Source of the DNA: Conexibacter sp. DBS9H8
GTDB taxonomy: Bacteria; Actinomycetota; Thermoleophilia; Solirubrobacterales; Solirubrobacteraceae
Assembly (NCBI RefSeq): GCF_023330685.1
Contig: NZ_CP097128.1
Location: 1,550,001 to 1,614,000 of the forward strand
Direction of reading: 5' to 3'
DNA: 64,000 nt
The notes beneath the pieces were generated by a model. It was not told the DNA's origin. It saw nothing but the letters and a program-made list of their open reading frames with translations, and did no database searches. Positions 11,095 through 19,656 of this stretch are shown piece after piece (positions within the stretch are counted from its first letter, which is position 1; the number at the start of each line of letters is the position of its first letter). Position numbers and translations under genes: made by a program.

Positions 11095-11334
11095 GTGCTG
11101 GTACTCACGAGGAAGCCGAACCAGAGCATCATGATCGGTGACGAGATCGAGGTTTCGGTGCTCGCCATCATGGGTGAGAAGGTCCGCATCGGAATCCAGG
11201 CGCCACGGCACGTGCCGGTGTTCCGTACCGAGGTCTATCTCGAAATTCAGGACGAACGACTCGCGGGCGCGGGGGATGAGGTGGTCGCCGAGGTGGACGC
11301 CGCCCTGCGCGACCTGGGCGGGCCGGCGACCTGA
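11095..11334 (+). CDS. csrA: Carbon storage regulator CsrA
   Basis: RNA-binding global regulator that recognises GGA motifs in mRNA leaders. The 79-residue product shows the family start MLVLTRKPNQSIMIGDEIEV, GEKVRIGIQAPRHVPVFR with the RNA-contacting Arg, then EVYLEIQDE and a longer C-terminal helix than the 61-residue enterobacterial form. GTG 11095 is preceded by a strong ribosome site (GGGAGG at 11082-11087). No flagellar genes or fliW are nearby; in most Gram-positive bacteria csrA sits beside fliW, so its isolation here is unusual. A sigma-A-like promoter lies upstream. Confidence 0.95.
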   Translation: MLVLTRKPNQSIMIGDEIEVSVLAIMGEKVRIGIQAPRHVPVFRTEVYLEIQDERLAGAGDEVVAEVDAALRDLGGPAT

Positions 11335-11374
11335 CCGCCCGGCATCCCGGGGAGGAGGCGCGGTTGTGAGCGCG

Positions 11375-11635
11375 TCAGACGAGGAGGATGTAGAGGGTGC
11401 CGAGCATCGCCGCCGTCACCACGACCGCGGTCGCCACGAGCGAGAGGGCAAGCAGGTAGAACCGCTTGGAGCTGCGCTGCTGTTGACGGGCGCGGAAACG
11501 AGCGCGCGACCGGGCGGCCAACTCGGTCTCTAGCTCCGCTCGACGTCGCTCCTCCTCTTGCTGCTGGACGAGGAACGCCCGCTCGAACTGGGCGAGGCTC
11601 TGGCGCATCCGCATGCCGTAATGGTGCTCAGACAT
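11375..11635 (-). CDS. Small membrane protein with coiled coil
   Basis: An 86-residue product from ATG 11635 (MSEHHYGMRMRQSLAQFERA). A Gln/Glu/Arg-rich helix (QQQEEERRRAELETELAARS) leads into one C-terminal membrane helix (about residues 60-86) with almost nothing beyond it, so this is a tail-anchored topology with a cytoplasmic coiled coil. No family recognised. It is convergent with csrA and upstream of the aldolase gene's 3' end on the same strand. Confidence 0.65.
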   Translation of the reverse strand: MSEHHYGMRMRQSLAQFERAFLVQQQEEERRRAELETELAARSRARFRARQQQRSSKRFYLLALSLVATAVVVTAAMLGTLYILLV

Positions 11636-11787
11636 CGCGGCGTGAGTGTAGAAGTCAGGAGCCGGTCGCCGGAAGAGGACCGGGCCCGGTGGTGGCCGAC
11701 CACCCCGGCCCGGCTCACGGCGAGGCCCGGGCCCCGGGGTGTGCGTCCGCGAGGCGGCGCGGTCACCCCCGGGGCCCGGCTGACGGC

Positions 11788-12879
11788 TCAGGCGATCGTG
11801 ATCTCGCGGTTGAGGTAGACGTCCTGGATCGCGTTGAGCAGCGCGACGCCGTCGGGCATCGGGCGCTGGAAGGCCTTGCGCCCGGAGATCAGGCCGGTGC
11901 CACCCGCGCGCTTGTTGATCACCGCGGTGCGCACCGCCTCGGCGAGGTCCGTCGCCCCCGAGGACGCACCGCCGGAGTTGATCAGGCCCGCCCGGCCCAT
12001 GTAACAGTTGGCGAGCTGGTAGCGGCACAGGTCGATCGGGTTGTCACTCGTCAGCTTCTCGTAGACGAGCTTGGAGGTCTTGCCGTAGCTCTTGTCGATC
12101 GCCTGCATCGCCAGGTAGCCGCCGTTGTTCTCGGGCAGCTTCTGCTTGATGATGTCGGCCTCGATCGTCACCCCGAGGTGGTTGGCCTGCCCGGTGAGGT
12201 CGGCGGAGAGGTGATAGTCGGTGCCGTTCTGCTTGAACGCCGGGTTGCGCAGGTAGCACCAGAGGACGGTGAACATCCCGAGCTCGTGGGCCTCCTCGAA
12301 GGCCGCGGAGACTTCCTGGATCTGCCGGGTTGCCTGATCGGAGCCGAAGTAGATCGTCGCTCCGACCGCCGCGGCGCCGAGCTCCCAGGCGCGCTGGACG
12401 CTGCCGAAGGGGATCTGGTCGAACTGGTTCGGGTAGGTGAGAAGCTCGTTGTGGTTGAGCTTGACGATGAACGGGATCCGGTGGGCGTACTTGCGCGAGA
12501 CCGCACCGAGGACACCGAAGGTGGAGGCGACGGCGTTGCATCCCCCCTCGATCGCGAGCTCGACGATCCGGGCGGGGTCGAAGTAGATCGGGTTCGGGGC
12601 GAAGCTCGCGGCGGCCGAGTGCTCGATGCCCTGGTCCACCGGAAGGATCGACACGTACCCGGTACCGGCGAGTCGACCGGTGTGAAAGAGCTGGTGGAGG
12701 TTGCGGATCACCTGGGCGCTGCGGTCGGTGTCGAGCATCACCCGCTCGAGGAAGTCCGGCCCGGGGAGGTGCAGCATCGACGCGTCGATCGTCTCGGACG
12801 TGTGGCTGAGGAGAGCGTCGGCGTCGTCACCGAGCAGCTCGGAGATGCGGTCGATGGTGGACTCGGTCACGCTGGCCAT
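11788..12879 (-). CDS. Class I (DhnA-type) fructose-bisphosphate aldolase
   Basis: Cleaves fructose 1,6-bisphosphate via a Schiff base. The 363-residue protein matches the archaeal-type/DhnA class I aldolase: [100 protein letters not shown] and [15 protein letters not shown] at the phosphate-binding end. The ATG at 12877-12879 is favoured because AAGGAG lies 8 nt upstream of it; the first ATG in frame (12888) would overlap that site. Monocistronic, opposite to csrA. Confidence 0.93.
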   Translation of the reverse strand: MASVTESTIDRISELLGDDADALLSHTSETIDASMLHLPGPDFLERVMLDTDRSAQVIRNLHQLFHTGRLAGTGYVSILPVDQGIEHSAAASFAPNPIYFDPARIVELAIEGGCNAVASTFGVLGAVSRKYAHRIPFIVKLNHNELLTYPNQFDQIPFGSVQRAWELGAAAVGATIYFGSDQATRQIQEVSAAFEEAHELGMFTVLWCYLRNPAFKQNGTDYHLSADLTGQANHLGVTIEADIIKQKLPENNGGYLAMQAIDKSYGKTSKLVYEKLTSDNPIDLCRYQLANCYMGRAGLINSGGASSGATDLAEAVRTAVINKRAGGTGLISGRKAFQRPMPDGVALLNAIQDVYLNREITIA

Positions 12880-13011
12880 GGGTGGCACTCCTTCGCGGTT
12901 CAGGGTGGGGGCGGTGTGAAGGTCCCAGCGCTCCGCCGGGTATTGACCGTCACGATACCGTCCGGTTGCGCCGTGTTCTCGATCGTGGCGTGCGGGCTAT
13001 AGAATCCGAGC

Positions 13012-13770
13012 GTGGCTTCCGGTGGTCCTGACCTGTTCGTGATCTGCAAGCACTGCGGCGCCGAGGTCAGCCCCTACATCACCGAGTGCCCGTACTGCGG
13101 CAACCGCATCCAGAAGCGCGCACCCAAGCTCGATCGCGACGGCCGGATCGCCGAGAAGCGTCGGCACCGTCCGCCGTCGCCGACCCTGCCGCGGCTCCGC
13201 CGAGGTGAGATCCCGGGCATCCGTCACGACTCCCACCCCTACGGCACCGCGCTCGTCGTTCTGCTCAGCTTCGCCGGGACGCTGCTGTGGCGGACCGGCC
13301 TGGTCAACCTCTCCCAGCTCGTCGCCTTCGGCTCGTTGCAACCCCACTACTGGCGCGTGTTCACCGCCCCGTTCGTCTACGAGAACACCGGGTACGCGGT
13401 GATCACGATCGGCGTCATCGCCCTGTTCGGAACGCTGTGGGAGCGCCGCCACGGGACGCTGCTGATGGCCGTCGTCTTCCTCCTCGGCGCGGCCGCCGGC
13501 ACCGCCGTCGGCCTGCAGGTCTCCCACAGCCTCATCGACGGGGCCAACGGTGCCGCCCTCGCGCTGTGTGCCGCCTGGGCGGTGCCCGACCTGCGGGCCG
13601 CCCTCGCCCGTGAGGACTATGACGGCGATCTCACCGGCGCCGGCGTGCTCGCGCTCGTCGTCGCGCTGATGCCGCTGGTTGCCCCGGAGGCAAGCTGGGT
13701 AGCGGACGGGGTGGGCCTCGCCGCGGGGATCGTCGTCGGCTTCCCCGTGTCCCGCCTGCACCCGGTATGA
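13012..13770 (+). CDS. Zinc-ribbon plus rhomboid-like membrane protein, catalytic residues missing
   Basis: The 252-residue product opens with a zinc ribbon (Cys12, Cys15, Cys26, Cys29: CKHCGAE and CPYCGNRI), a basic linker, then a rhomboid fold of about six membrane helices from residue 78. The rhomboid serine motif GxSG reads GANG at residues 177-180, so Asn179 replaces the nucleophile, and the last helix (ADGVGLAAGIVVG) has no catalytic His. It therefore looks like an inactive rhomboid. GTG 13012 follows TAGAAT (13000-13005) by 6 nt, suggesting a leaderless transcript. It is divergent from the aldolase gene. Confidence 0.75.
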   Translation: MASGGPDLFVICKHCGAEVSPYITECPYCGNRIQKRAPKLDRDGRIAEKRRHRPPSPTLPRLRRGEIPGIRHDSHPYGTALVVLLSFAGTLLWRTGLVNLSQLVAFGSLQPHYWRVFTAPFVYENTGYAVITIGVIALFGTLWERRHGTLLMAVVFLLGAAAGTAVGLQVSHSLIDGANGAALALCAAWAVPDLRAALAREDYDGDLTGAGVLALVVALMPLVAPEASWVADGVGLAAGIVVGFPVSRLHPV

Positions 13771-13849
13771 GCGACGGGGACCGTCGCCTTCGGCGGGCAT
13801 GCCCCCGTCGCCTCGACCCTCCCTTGTACCCACGACACCTAGGACAGCC

Positions 13850-14527
13850 ATGACTGAGATCCGCTATCTGGGCCACGCGGCCTTTGCCCTCTCCGACGGA
13901 GACACCACCGTCCTCATCGACCCGTTCCTCACCGGCAACCCGAAGGCGGCGATCGCCGCCGAGGACGTCGACGCGACGGCGATCCTCATTACCCACGGCC
14001 ACGGCGACCACCTCGGTGACACGGTCGCGATCGCCAAGCGGACCGGGGCGGCGGTCGTGGCGATCGTCGAGATCGCCGACGAACTCGGTGAGGACGGGGT
14101 TGAGGCGACGGGCATCAACATGGGCGGCACCGTCCGCTTCGACTGGGGCTGGGCCAAGATGGTCCCCGCCTGGCACACGTCGACGACGCCCAAGGGCAAC
14201 GCCTCGATCCCGGCCGGCTACCTGATCAACTTCAAGGACACGATCGTCTACCACGCCGGGGACACCGCGCTGTTCTCCGACATGGCGCTGATCGGCAAGC
14301 GCCACCCGATCGACTACGCGATCCTGCCCGTCGGCGGCTGGTACACGATGGATCCCGTCGACGGGGTGGACGCGGCCGAACTGATCGGGGCCAGGCACGT
14401 CATCCCCTGCCACTACAACACGTTCCCGCCGATCGAGATCGACGTCGCGCAGTTCAAGTCCGACGTCGAGTCGGCGACGACCTCCCACGTCGTCGTGCTC
14501 GAGCCGGGCCAGACCCACACGGTCTGA
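13850..14527 (+). CDS. UPF0173 family metal-dependent hydrolase
   Basis: Metallo-beta-lactamase-fold hydrolase of the UPF0173 (YtkL-like) family; substrate unknown. The 225-residue length is typical. It shows the metal motif ITHGHGDHLGD (HxHxDH), then PAWHTSTTPKGN, the conserved IVYHAGDTALFSDM, and PCHYNTFPPIE near the end. I start at ATG 13850 (MTEIRYLGHAAF), the usual family start; the longer frame from 13799 adds a Pro/Ser leader. It is probably translated from its own site, 79 bp after the rhomboid-like gene. Confidence 0.92.
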   Translation: MTEIRYLGHAAFALSDGDTTVLIDPFLTGNPKAAIAAEDVDATAILITHGHGDHLGDTVAIAKRTGAAVVAIVEIADELGEDGVEATGINMGGTVRFDWGWAKMVPAWHTSTTPKGNASIPAGYLINFKDTIVYHAGDTALFSDMALIGKRHPIDYAILPVGGWYTMDPVDGVDAAELIGARHVIPCHYNTFPPIEIDVAQFKSDVESATTSHVVVLEPGQTHTV

Positions 14528-14558
14528 CCCGGCCGCCCCGACCCGCCCGAGCGCCGAG

Positions 14559-15815
14559 GTGAGGGTCGCCGTCATCGCCGAGTGGTACCCCTCACCCGCG
14601 GACCCCGTCCACGGGATCTGGGCCCACCGCCAGGCGGTGGCGGCGACCGCCGCGGGCGTGGAGATCGAGGTGCTGGCGCTGCGCCGCCCGGTGCCGCCGC
14701 GTGCTGTCCTGGCGCGCGTTCGCGGCGGGGACCGGCACGCCCTCCGGGTCTGGTTCGACGGGGCGCGCCGCGACCTGCGTCCGTGGTCCCTGGAGGGGAT
14801 CCCCGTCACCCCGGTCCCCTGGCTCGGCCCCCCGCGCCCGCTCTCCTACGGCAGCTGGGGCCACTGGATGGCGCCACCGCTCGCCCGTGCCCTCTCACGA
14901 CTTGCCGCCCGCTGGCCCTTTGACCTCCTCCACGTTCACACGCTCGCGCCGGCCGGTCACGCCGCGAGCGGCTGGGCCCGCCGCCACAGGGTGCCGCTGA
15001 TCCTCTCCGCGCACGGGCCCGACCTGACCGACGTCCCGACGCGCTCGGCCGTGGGGGCGAGGGCGGTGAGAGCCGCCCTCACGCGCGCCCAGCTCGTCCT
15101 CGCCAACAGTGGCTGGGCTCGGCGCCGGTGTCTCGAGCTCGGCGCCGCCCCGGAGCGCGTTCGGGTGCTCCACCTCGGGGCCGACCTCCCCGCCCGAACC
15201 GGGGGGGGTGAGAGCCCAACGGCGCGCTCGGGGCCGTTGCGGCTCATCACCATCGCCCACCTGCAGGCACGCAAGCACCACCACACCGTCCTCGAGGCGA
15301 TCGCGGCGATTCCGGTTGACCGTCGGCCGAGCTGGACGGTGATCGGCGACGGTGAGCAACGGTCCGCCCTGACGGCACGCGCAGAGGCGCTCGGACTCGG
15401 CGCTCACGTCACGTTCACTGGCCAGCTCGACCATGCACACGCGCTCGCCCGGCTCGCTGACGCCGACCTGTTCGTGATGCCGGGGGTGCAGGAGCCCTTC
15501 GGTGTCGCCTTCATCGAGGCGATGGCCGCCGGGGTCCCTGCCGTCGGCGGTCGCGGGGAGGGGGGACCGGAGGACATCGCCGCCGCCGGGCCCGGGATGC
15601 TGCTTGTCACCCCTGGCGTGCCGGCGGAGCTGTCGGAGCTGATCGAGCGCCTCGACGCGAACCGGAACGCTCTCGGGGAGCTCGGGACCGCCGCCCGCGC
15701 GACCGTCGCCGCCCACTTCACCTGGACGCGCTGCGGGGAGGCGACCCTCGCCGCCTACGCCGGCGTGCTCGCCGCCCCGCGCCCGCCACGCGTCTCGTGG
15801 GGGGTGAGGGGGTGA
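14559..15815 (+). CDS. GT4-type glycosyltransferase
   Basis: GT-B fold glycosyltransferase of family 4, expected to transfer a sugar from a nucleotide-sugar donor to a membrane or cell-wall acceptor. The 418-residue protein has the N-terminal MRVAVIAEWYPSPADPVHGI, DLLHVHTLAPAGHAASGWA and SAHGPDLTDV, and in the C-terminal half the donor-binding EPFGVAFIEAMAAGVPAVGG, with the E-x7-E pattern. GTG 14559 is the start. Its stop overlaps the next glycosyltransferase gene by 4 bp (GTGA at 15812-15815), so the two are translationally coupled. Confidence 0.9.
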   Translation: MRVAVIAEWYPSPADPVHGIWAHRQAVAATAAGVEIEVLALRRPVPPRAVLARVRGGDRHALRVWFDGARRDLRPWSLEGIPVTPVPWLGPPRPLSYGSWGHWMAPPLARALSRLAARWPFDLLHVHTLAPAGHAASGWARRHRVPLILSAHGPDLTDVPTRSAVGARAVRAALTRAQLVLANSGWARRRCLELGAAPERVRVLHLGADLPARTGGGESPTARSGPLRLITIAHLQARKHHHTVLEAIAAIPVDRRPSWTVIGDGEQRSALTARAEALGLGAHVTFTGQLDHAHALARLADADLFVMPGVQEPFGVAFIEAMAAGVPAVGGRGEGGPEDIAAAGPGMLLVTPGVPAELSELIERLDANRNALGELGTAARATVAAHFTWTRCGEATLAAYAGVLAAPRPPRVSWGVRG

Positions 15816-17014
15816 ACGGCCCGGGAGCCGGGGTGGATGTGCTGATCCTGTCGCTGGGGACAACCCGGGGTCTCCGGGTCGCCGACGGGGAACTCGCGGC
15901 GATGCTCGCGTCGGCGGGCGCCCGCGTTCGCGTGTGTGGCGTGCGGATCGGCATGACCGGACGGCTGCGCCGCGGTTACCCGGTCAACGACATCGTTGAG
16001 GCACTCGCGGCCCGCCGTGCCGTAGGCGCCGGGCTGGCGCGCCACCGCCCCCGAGCCGTCATCTTCTCGACGACCACCGCCTCCCTGCTCGCTCCGAGTG
16101 CTCCCGGACGCAACGACGCGGTCTGGCTCGACTCGCCGGCACGGCTCAACCGCCCGGGGGCGCGAAACCGGGTTCTCCACCGGCTTGAGGCGAGCCGGTT
16201 GGCCCGGGCCTCGGTCGTGCTCCCCTGGAGCCCTCCCGCCGCGGAGGCGCTGCCACGGGGTGTGCGCCGCGCGATCGTCATCCCGCCGCCGGTCCGCATG
16301 GGTCCGGCACCGACCCCGTTCCGGGAGCCACTCGTGGTCGCCTACGTCCCCGACCCCAAGGCCAAGGGGCTGACGCTGCTCTGCCGCGCCTGGCAGGCCT
16401 ACCTCGAGCGTGAGGGGGAGCTCACGCCGGACTGTGCCGGACCGTCGGGGTCCGCCGACTCGCCTCAGCCCGCCGGACGGCTGGAGCCCGCCAGGCCGCT
16501 GGGCGCCCCCGGTTCGGCGGCCGGTCCGGGTGGACCGAGCCGGCCCCGCCTGCTCGTCACCGGAATCGAGCCGGGGTGGGCGCGGGAGTTCCTCCGCCGC
16601 GCCGGGATCATCACGCTGCCGCTGCGCTGCGAACTGCTCGGAATGATCGAGCCCGACCGGTTCCGGGCGCTGCTCGCCCGCGCCCAGGTGTTCCTCAGCG
16701 CCGCCGCCTGGGAGGACTTCGGCCAGGCGCCGCTGGAGGCACTCGCTGCCGGGGCGCGGCTCGTCGCTGCGCCGGCCGGCGGCCCGTTTCCCGCCCTCGC
16801 CCTCGCCCGCAGCCTCGCCGCCGACCATGTCGCGACGGACCGTAGCCCGGCAGCACTGGCGCGTGCCCTCGCGGCCGGCCTGCAGGCGCCCGAGAGCAGC
16901 GAATACCAGCTGGCGGCCCGTCAGGCGCTTGCCCTCTACGACCGTGAGCGGACTATCGCCGCGCTCGCCGATCAGGTGCTGCCGATTCTGCTGCGAGACT
17001 GTGATCGCCCGTGA
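15812..17014 (+). CDS. Glycosyltransferase, GT4-like
   Basis: A 400-residue GT-B-like protein coupled to the preceding glycosyltransferase by a GTGA overlap; this decides the GTG 15812 start over the upstream GTG at 15797. Motifs: RLNRPGARNRVLHRLEASRL, VLPWSPPAAEALP, YVPDPKAKGL, and a C-terminal donor site AAWEDFGQAPLEALAAGARL with E-x7-E. A Pro/Gly/Ser-rich insertion of about 45 residues sits between the two halves. The family resemblance is clear only in the C-terminal half. It probably acts in the same surface-glycan pathway as its neighbours. Confidence 0.8.
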   Translation: MNGPGAGVDVLILSLGTTRGLRVADGELAAMLASAGARVRVCGVRIGMTGRLRRGYPVNDIVEALAARRAVGAGLARHRPRAVIFSTTTASLLAPSAPGRNDAVWLDSPARLNRPGARNRVLHRLEASRLARASVVLPWSPPAAEALPRGVRRAIVIPPPVRMGPAPTPFREPLVVAYVPDPKAKGLTLLCRAWQAYLEREGELTPDCAGPSGSADSPQPAGRLEPARPLGAPGSAAGPGGPSRPRLLVTGIEPGWAREFLRRAGIITLPLRCELLGMIEPDRFRALLARAQVFLSAAAWEDFGQAPLEALAAGARLVAAPAGGPFPALALARSLAADHVATDRSPAALARALAAGLQAPESSEYQLAARQALALYDRERTIAALADQVLPILLRDCDRP

Positions 17015-17165
17015 TCACGGGCGATCAGGCCGATCTCTCAGTCTTGATGAGAGGTTGAGGCTTGGGTGTGGGCCCGGGTTCGACCCCCTGGCGACGCCGT
17101 CGCCGCCGCCGTGGTTGCGGCTGTGGCCGTTGCCGGCGCCGTTGGCGTCGCCGGCGCCGTTGGCG

Positions 17166-18434
17166 TCACCCGTCTCCGTGGCCCGCAGCCGCCGGCTGGC
17201 GGCCGTGACGCCGTGCGGCGGCGAGGATGGCCTCAATGAACGCCGCGGCCTCACCGCCGGCGGTCTCCGCGTCAACGGTGAGGCTTGCGGCCGCCATCTG
17301 CCCGGCCGTGGCCGGGTCGCCGAGGACGCGGGTGAGCGCCACCACGGCGGCCGAGAGGTCGCCCGGCGGGACGAGCCGGGCATTGGCCCCGTCCCGGGCG
17401 ACGTCGGGGGCGGCGCCGACCGCGGAGGTGGTGATGATCGGCAGCCCGGCGGCCGCCGCCTCACGGATGACGACTCCGAAGGGCTCGTAGGCGCTGAGGA
17501 GCACAAAGACGTCCGCGGCGGCGTACAGGGCGGCCAGTTCCGGGCCGTGCCGGTGGCCGTGGAAGGTGACGGTGATCGGCAACTCCCCGGCAAGCGCCTC
17601 GAGCCGGGAGCGCAGGAACCCTTCCCCGACGACGTCGACGGTGACCGGCCGCGGCAGCTCGGCGGCGGCCTGCGCGGCGGCGCGCAACAGGAGCGCGAGG
17701 TTCTTGTCCGGCACGAGCCGGGCGACGCTCAGCACCCGCAGGGCCGAGGCCGCCCCGTTCGCGTCCACCGCCGGTGTGAACTCGGCCTGCTCGTCCACGC
17801 GCGTGCCCCGGTCGCCTCGGAGCGCCGCGGCCTCCCGTGTGCTCCGGGCCGCCCGGATGTGCGCGAGCTCGGCGGCCTGGAGGGCGACGGCGACCCGGTC
17901 GGCGGGGAGGCCGAGTTCGAGCAGACGTTGACGGGCGGGTGAGCTCACGGCGATCGCGCCGTCGACGCGCCGTGCGAAGGCGTGCTGGAGGCGGCGTTGC
18001 AAGCCGCTGATGTGGTCATCGACGGCCGCCGTGCACTCGGTCAAGAGGAGGTGGGGGACGCCGCGCCGGGCCGCCCAAGCCCGGGTGACCAGCGCTGCCG
18101 GCCCGTATTCGGAGGCGACGATCACCTCCGGGTCACCGGCGCGCAGGGCGGCGCGGATCCCTCGAGGCACCATCACCGGGGTACGGCCGCGGCGGGGCAG
18201 CTGCGAGGAGCGCAGGTGCACGGCCGGGTAGGGGTGGTCGGTGTGGAAGTAGCCGGCCGGTACGTCCCAGCTCGGCTGCCTGGCGTCCAGGTAGACGACC
18301 CGCAGGCGGATCCGCGGGTCCGCGGCGACGGACCGGAACAGGCCCTCACGGTAGGGGGCGGCCACCGGCATCACCACGGTCACCCGCAGTGGGTGGAGGT
18401 GGTCCGGGACCCGGCCGGCGGGCGGGGCGCTCAT
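17166..18434 (-). CDS. GT4-type glycosyltransferase
   Basis: A 422-residue GT-B enzyme. N-terminal half: RVTVVMPVAAPYREGLFR, then SEYGPAALVTRAWAARRGVP and TECTAAVDDHISGLQ. C-terminal half: VLSVARLVPDKNLALLLRA, GEGFLRSRLEAL, HGHRHGPELAALYAAADVFV and SAYEPFGVVIREAAAAGLPI, which holds the E-x7-E donor site. I start at ATG 18434; a further upstream in-frame ATG at 18464 almost touches the divergent gene. It shares a short divergent region (32 bp) with the next glycosyltransferase, so the two are probably controlled together. Confidence 0.9.
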   Translation of the reverse strand: MSAPPAGRVPDHLHPLRVTVVMPVAAPYREGLFRSVAADPRIRLRVVYLDARQPSWDVPAGYFHTDHPYPAVHLRSSQLPRRGRTPVMVPRGIRAALRAGDPEVIVASEYGPAALVTRAWAARRGVPHLLLTECTAAVDDHISGLQRRLQHAFARRVDGAIAVSSPARQRLLELGLPADRVAVALQAAELAHIRAARSTREAAALRGDRGTRVDEQAEFTPAVDANGAASALRVLSVARLVPDKNLALLLRAAAQAAAELPRPVTVDVVGEGFLRSRLEALAGELPITVTFHGHRHGPELAALYAAADVFVLLSAYEPFGVVIREAAAAGLPIITTSAVGAAPDVARDGANARLVPPGDLSAAVVALTRVLGDPATAGQMAAASLTVDAETAGGEAAAFIEAILAAARRHGRQPAAAGHGDG

Positions 18435-18466
18435 GCGGGCGAGCTTGACACACTCGGCGCCCACCG

Positions 18467-19627
18467 ATGCGCGTCCTCCTGCTCCACAACCGCTACCGCG
18501 CCCCCGGGGGTGAGGAGCGGGCGGTCGCGGCGACCGCCGACTTGCTCGAGCGTCGCGGTCATCGTGCGCTGATCTGGGAGCGCGACAGCACGGAGATCGG
18601 ACGTCTCGACGCCGCCCGGGGTCTGCTTGTGGGCGGCCTCGATCCCGCCGCTGTCGCCGCCGCCGTCACCGACCTGGGTGCCGATGTGGTCCATGCTCAC
18701 AACCTCCACCCCGGGTTCGGCTGGCGAGCCCTCGCCGCCGCCCGCGCGGCCGGGGCGGCGACCGTGCTCACCCTCCACAACTTCCGTCTCTTCTGCGCGA
18801 CCGGCGTCGGCTACCGCGACGGCGCCCCCTGCCACCTCTGTCGCGGGGTCAACACGCTGCCCGGGCTCGTGCACCGCTGCCGCGGACCGCTGCCCGAGGC
18901 CGTCACCTACGCCGCCGGGCTCGCCCTCCAGCAGCGCCGTCTGCTCGCCCACACCGACCGGCTGATCAGCCTCAGCCACGCCCACCGGGCGCTGCTGGCC
19001 GGACACGGCCTGCCCGAGACGCGCGTGAGCGTTGTCCCGCACTTCCTGCCCGACGGCGCCTGGGCGCCCCGGTCGGTGGCAGATGCGGGGTCCCACGCCC
19101 TCGCGGCGGGTCGGCTCGTGCCGGAGAAGGGTTACGACACGGCGATCCGAGCGGCCGCGGGCGCAGGGGTGCCGCTCACCGTCGCCGGGGACGGGCCGGA
19201 CCGGGCGCGGCTGGCCGAGCTCGCCCGCCGCAGCGGTGCGCGGGTCGCCTTCACCGGCTGGTTGGACGCGGAGGCACTCGCCGACCAGCTTCGCCGCGCG
19301 GCGGTCCTGCTCGTTCCCTCGCGGTGTGAGGAGGCGTTCGGCTACGGCGCGCTCGACGCCTTCGCCGCCGGCGTCCCGGTGATCGCTTCACCTCGCGGCG
19401 GGCTCGCCGAACTCGTGCAGGCGGGTGGGGGAACCCTCGTCGATCCCGACCTGCCCGGGGCCTGGGCGGAGGCGCTGCGCACGCTGTGGCAGAACCCTCA
19501 GGAGCGCCGTCACCAGGGCGAGTCCGCCCGCGTGGCAACGGCGGGTCCCTACGGTGAACACGCCGCCCTCAGCCGTCTCGAGGGTGCCTATCAGGCAGCG
19601 CTTGAGCGGCGTCGTGACCGAACCTGA
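18467..19627 (+). CDS. GT4-type glycosyltransferase
   Basis: The 386-residue product has a canonical GT4 layout: MRVLLLHNRYRAPGGEERAV, VVHAHNLHPGFGWRALAAA, LTLHNFRLFCATGV, a Cys pair CHLCRGVNTLPGLVHRC typical of one GT4 subgroup, then ALAAGRLVPEKGYDTAIRAA, VAGDGPDRARLAELA, and the donor site SRCEEAFGYGALDAFAAGVP. Start ATG 18467. It is divergent from the minus-strand glycosyltransferase. Four such genes without a polymerase or flippase in view suggest a surface-polysaccharide or glycolipid branch whose other genes lie elsewhere. Confidence 0.92.
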   Translation: MRVLLLHNRYRAPGGEERAVAATADLLERRGHRALIWERDSTEIGRLDAARGLLVGGLDPAAVAAAVTDLGADVVHAHNLHPGFGWRALAAARAAGAATVLTLHNFRLFCATGVGYRDGAPCHLCRGVNTLPGLVHRCRGPLPEAVTYAAGLALQQRRLLAHTDRLISLSHAHRALLAGHGLPETRVSVVPHFLPDGAWAPRSVADAGSHALAAGRLVPEKGYDTAIRAAAGAGVPLTVAGDGPDRARLAELARRSGARVAFTGWLDAEALADQLRRAAVLLVPSRCEEAFGYGALDAFAAGVPVIASPRGGLAELVQAGGGTLVDPDLPGAWAEALRTLWQNPQERRHQGESARVATAGPYGEHAALSRLEGAYQAALERRRDRT

Positions 19628-19656
19628 GGCGATCGTTGAGGCGGTTCGGCGGCGGC

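Noticed and set aside
17015..17165. GCCGTTGGCGTCGCCGGC-type short repeats as a regulatory element
   Set aside because: They are simple GC-rich codon-like repetition just beyond the end of a glycosyltransferase gene, with no dyad or conserved spacing.
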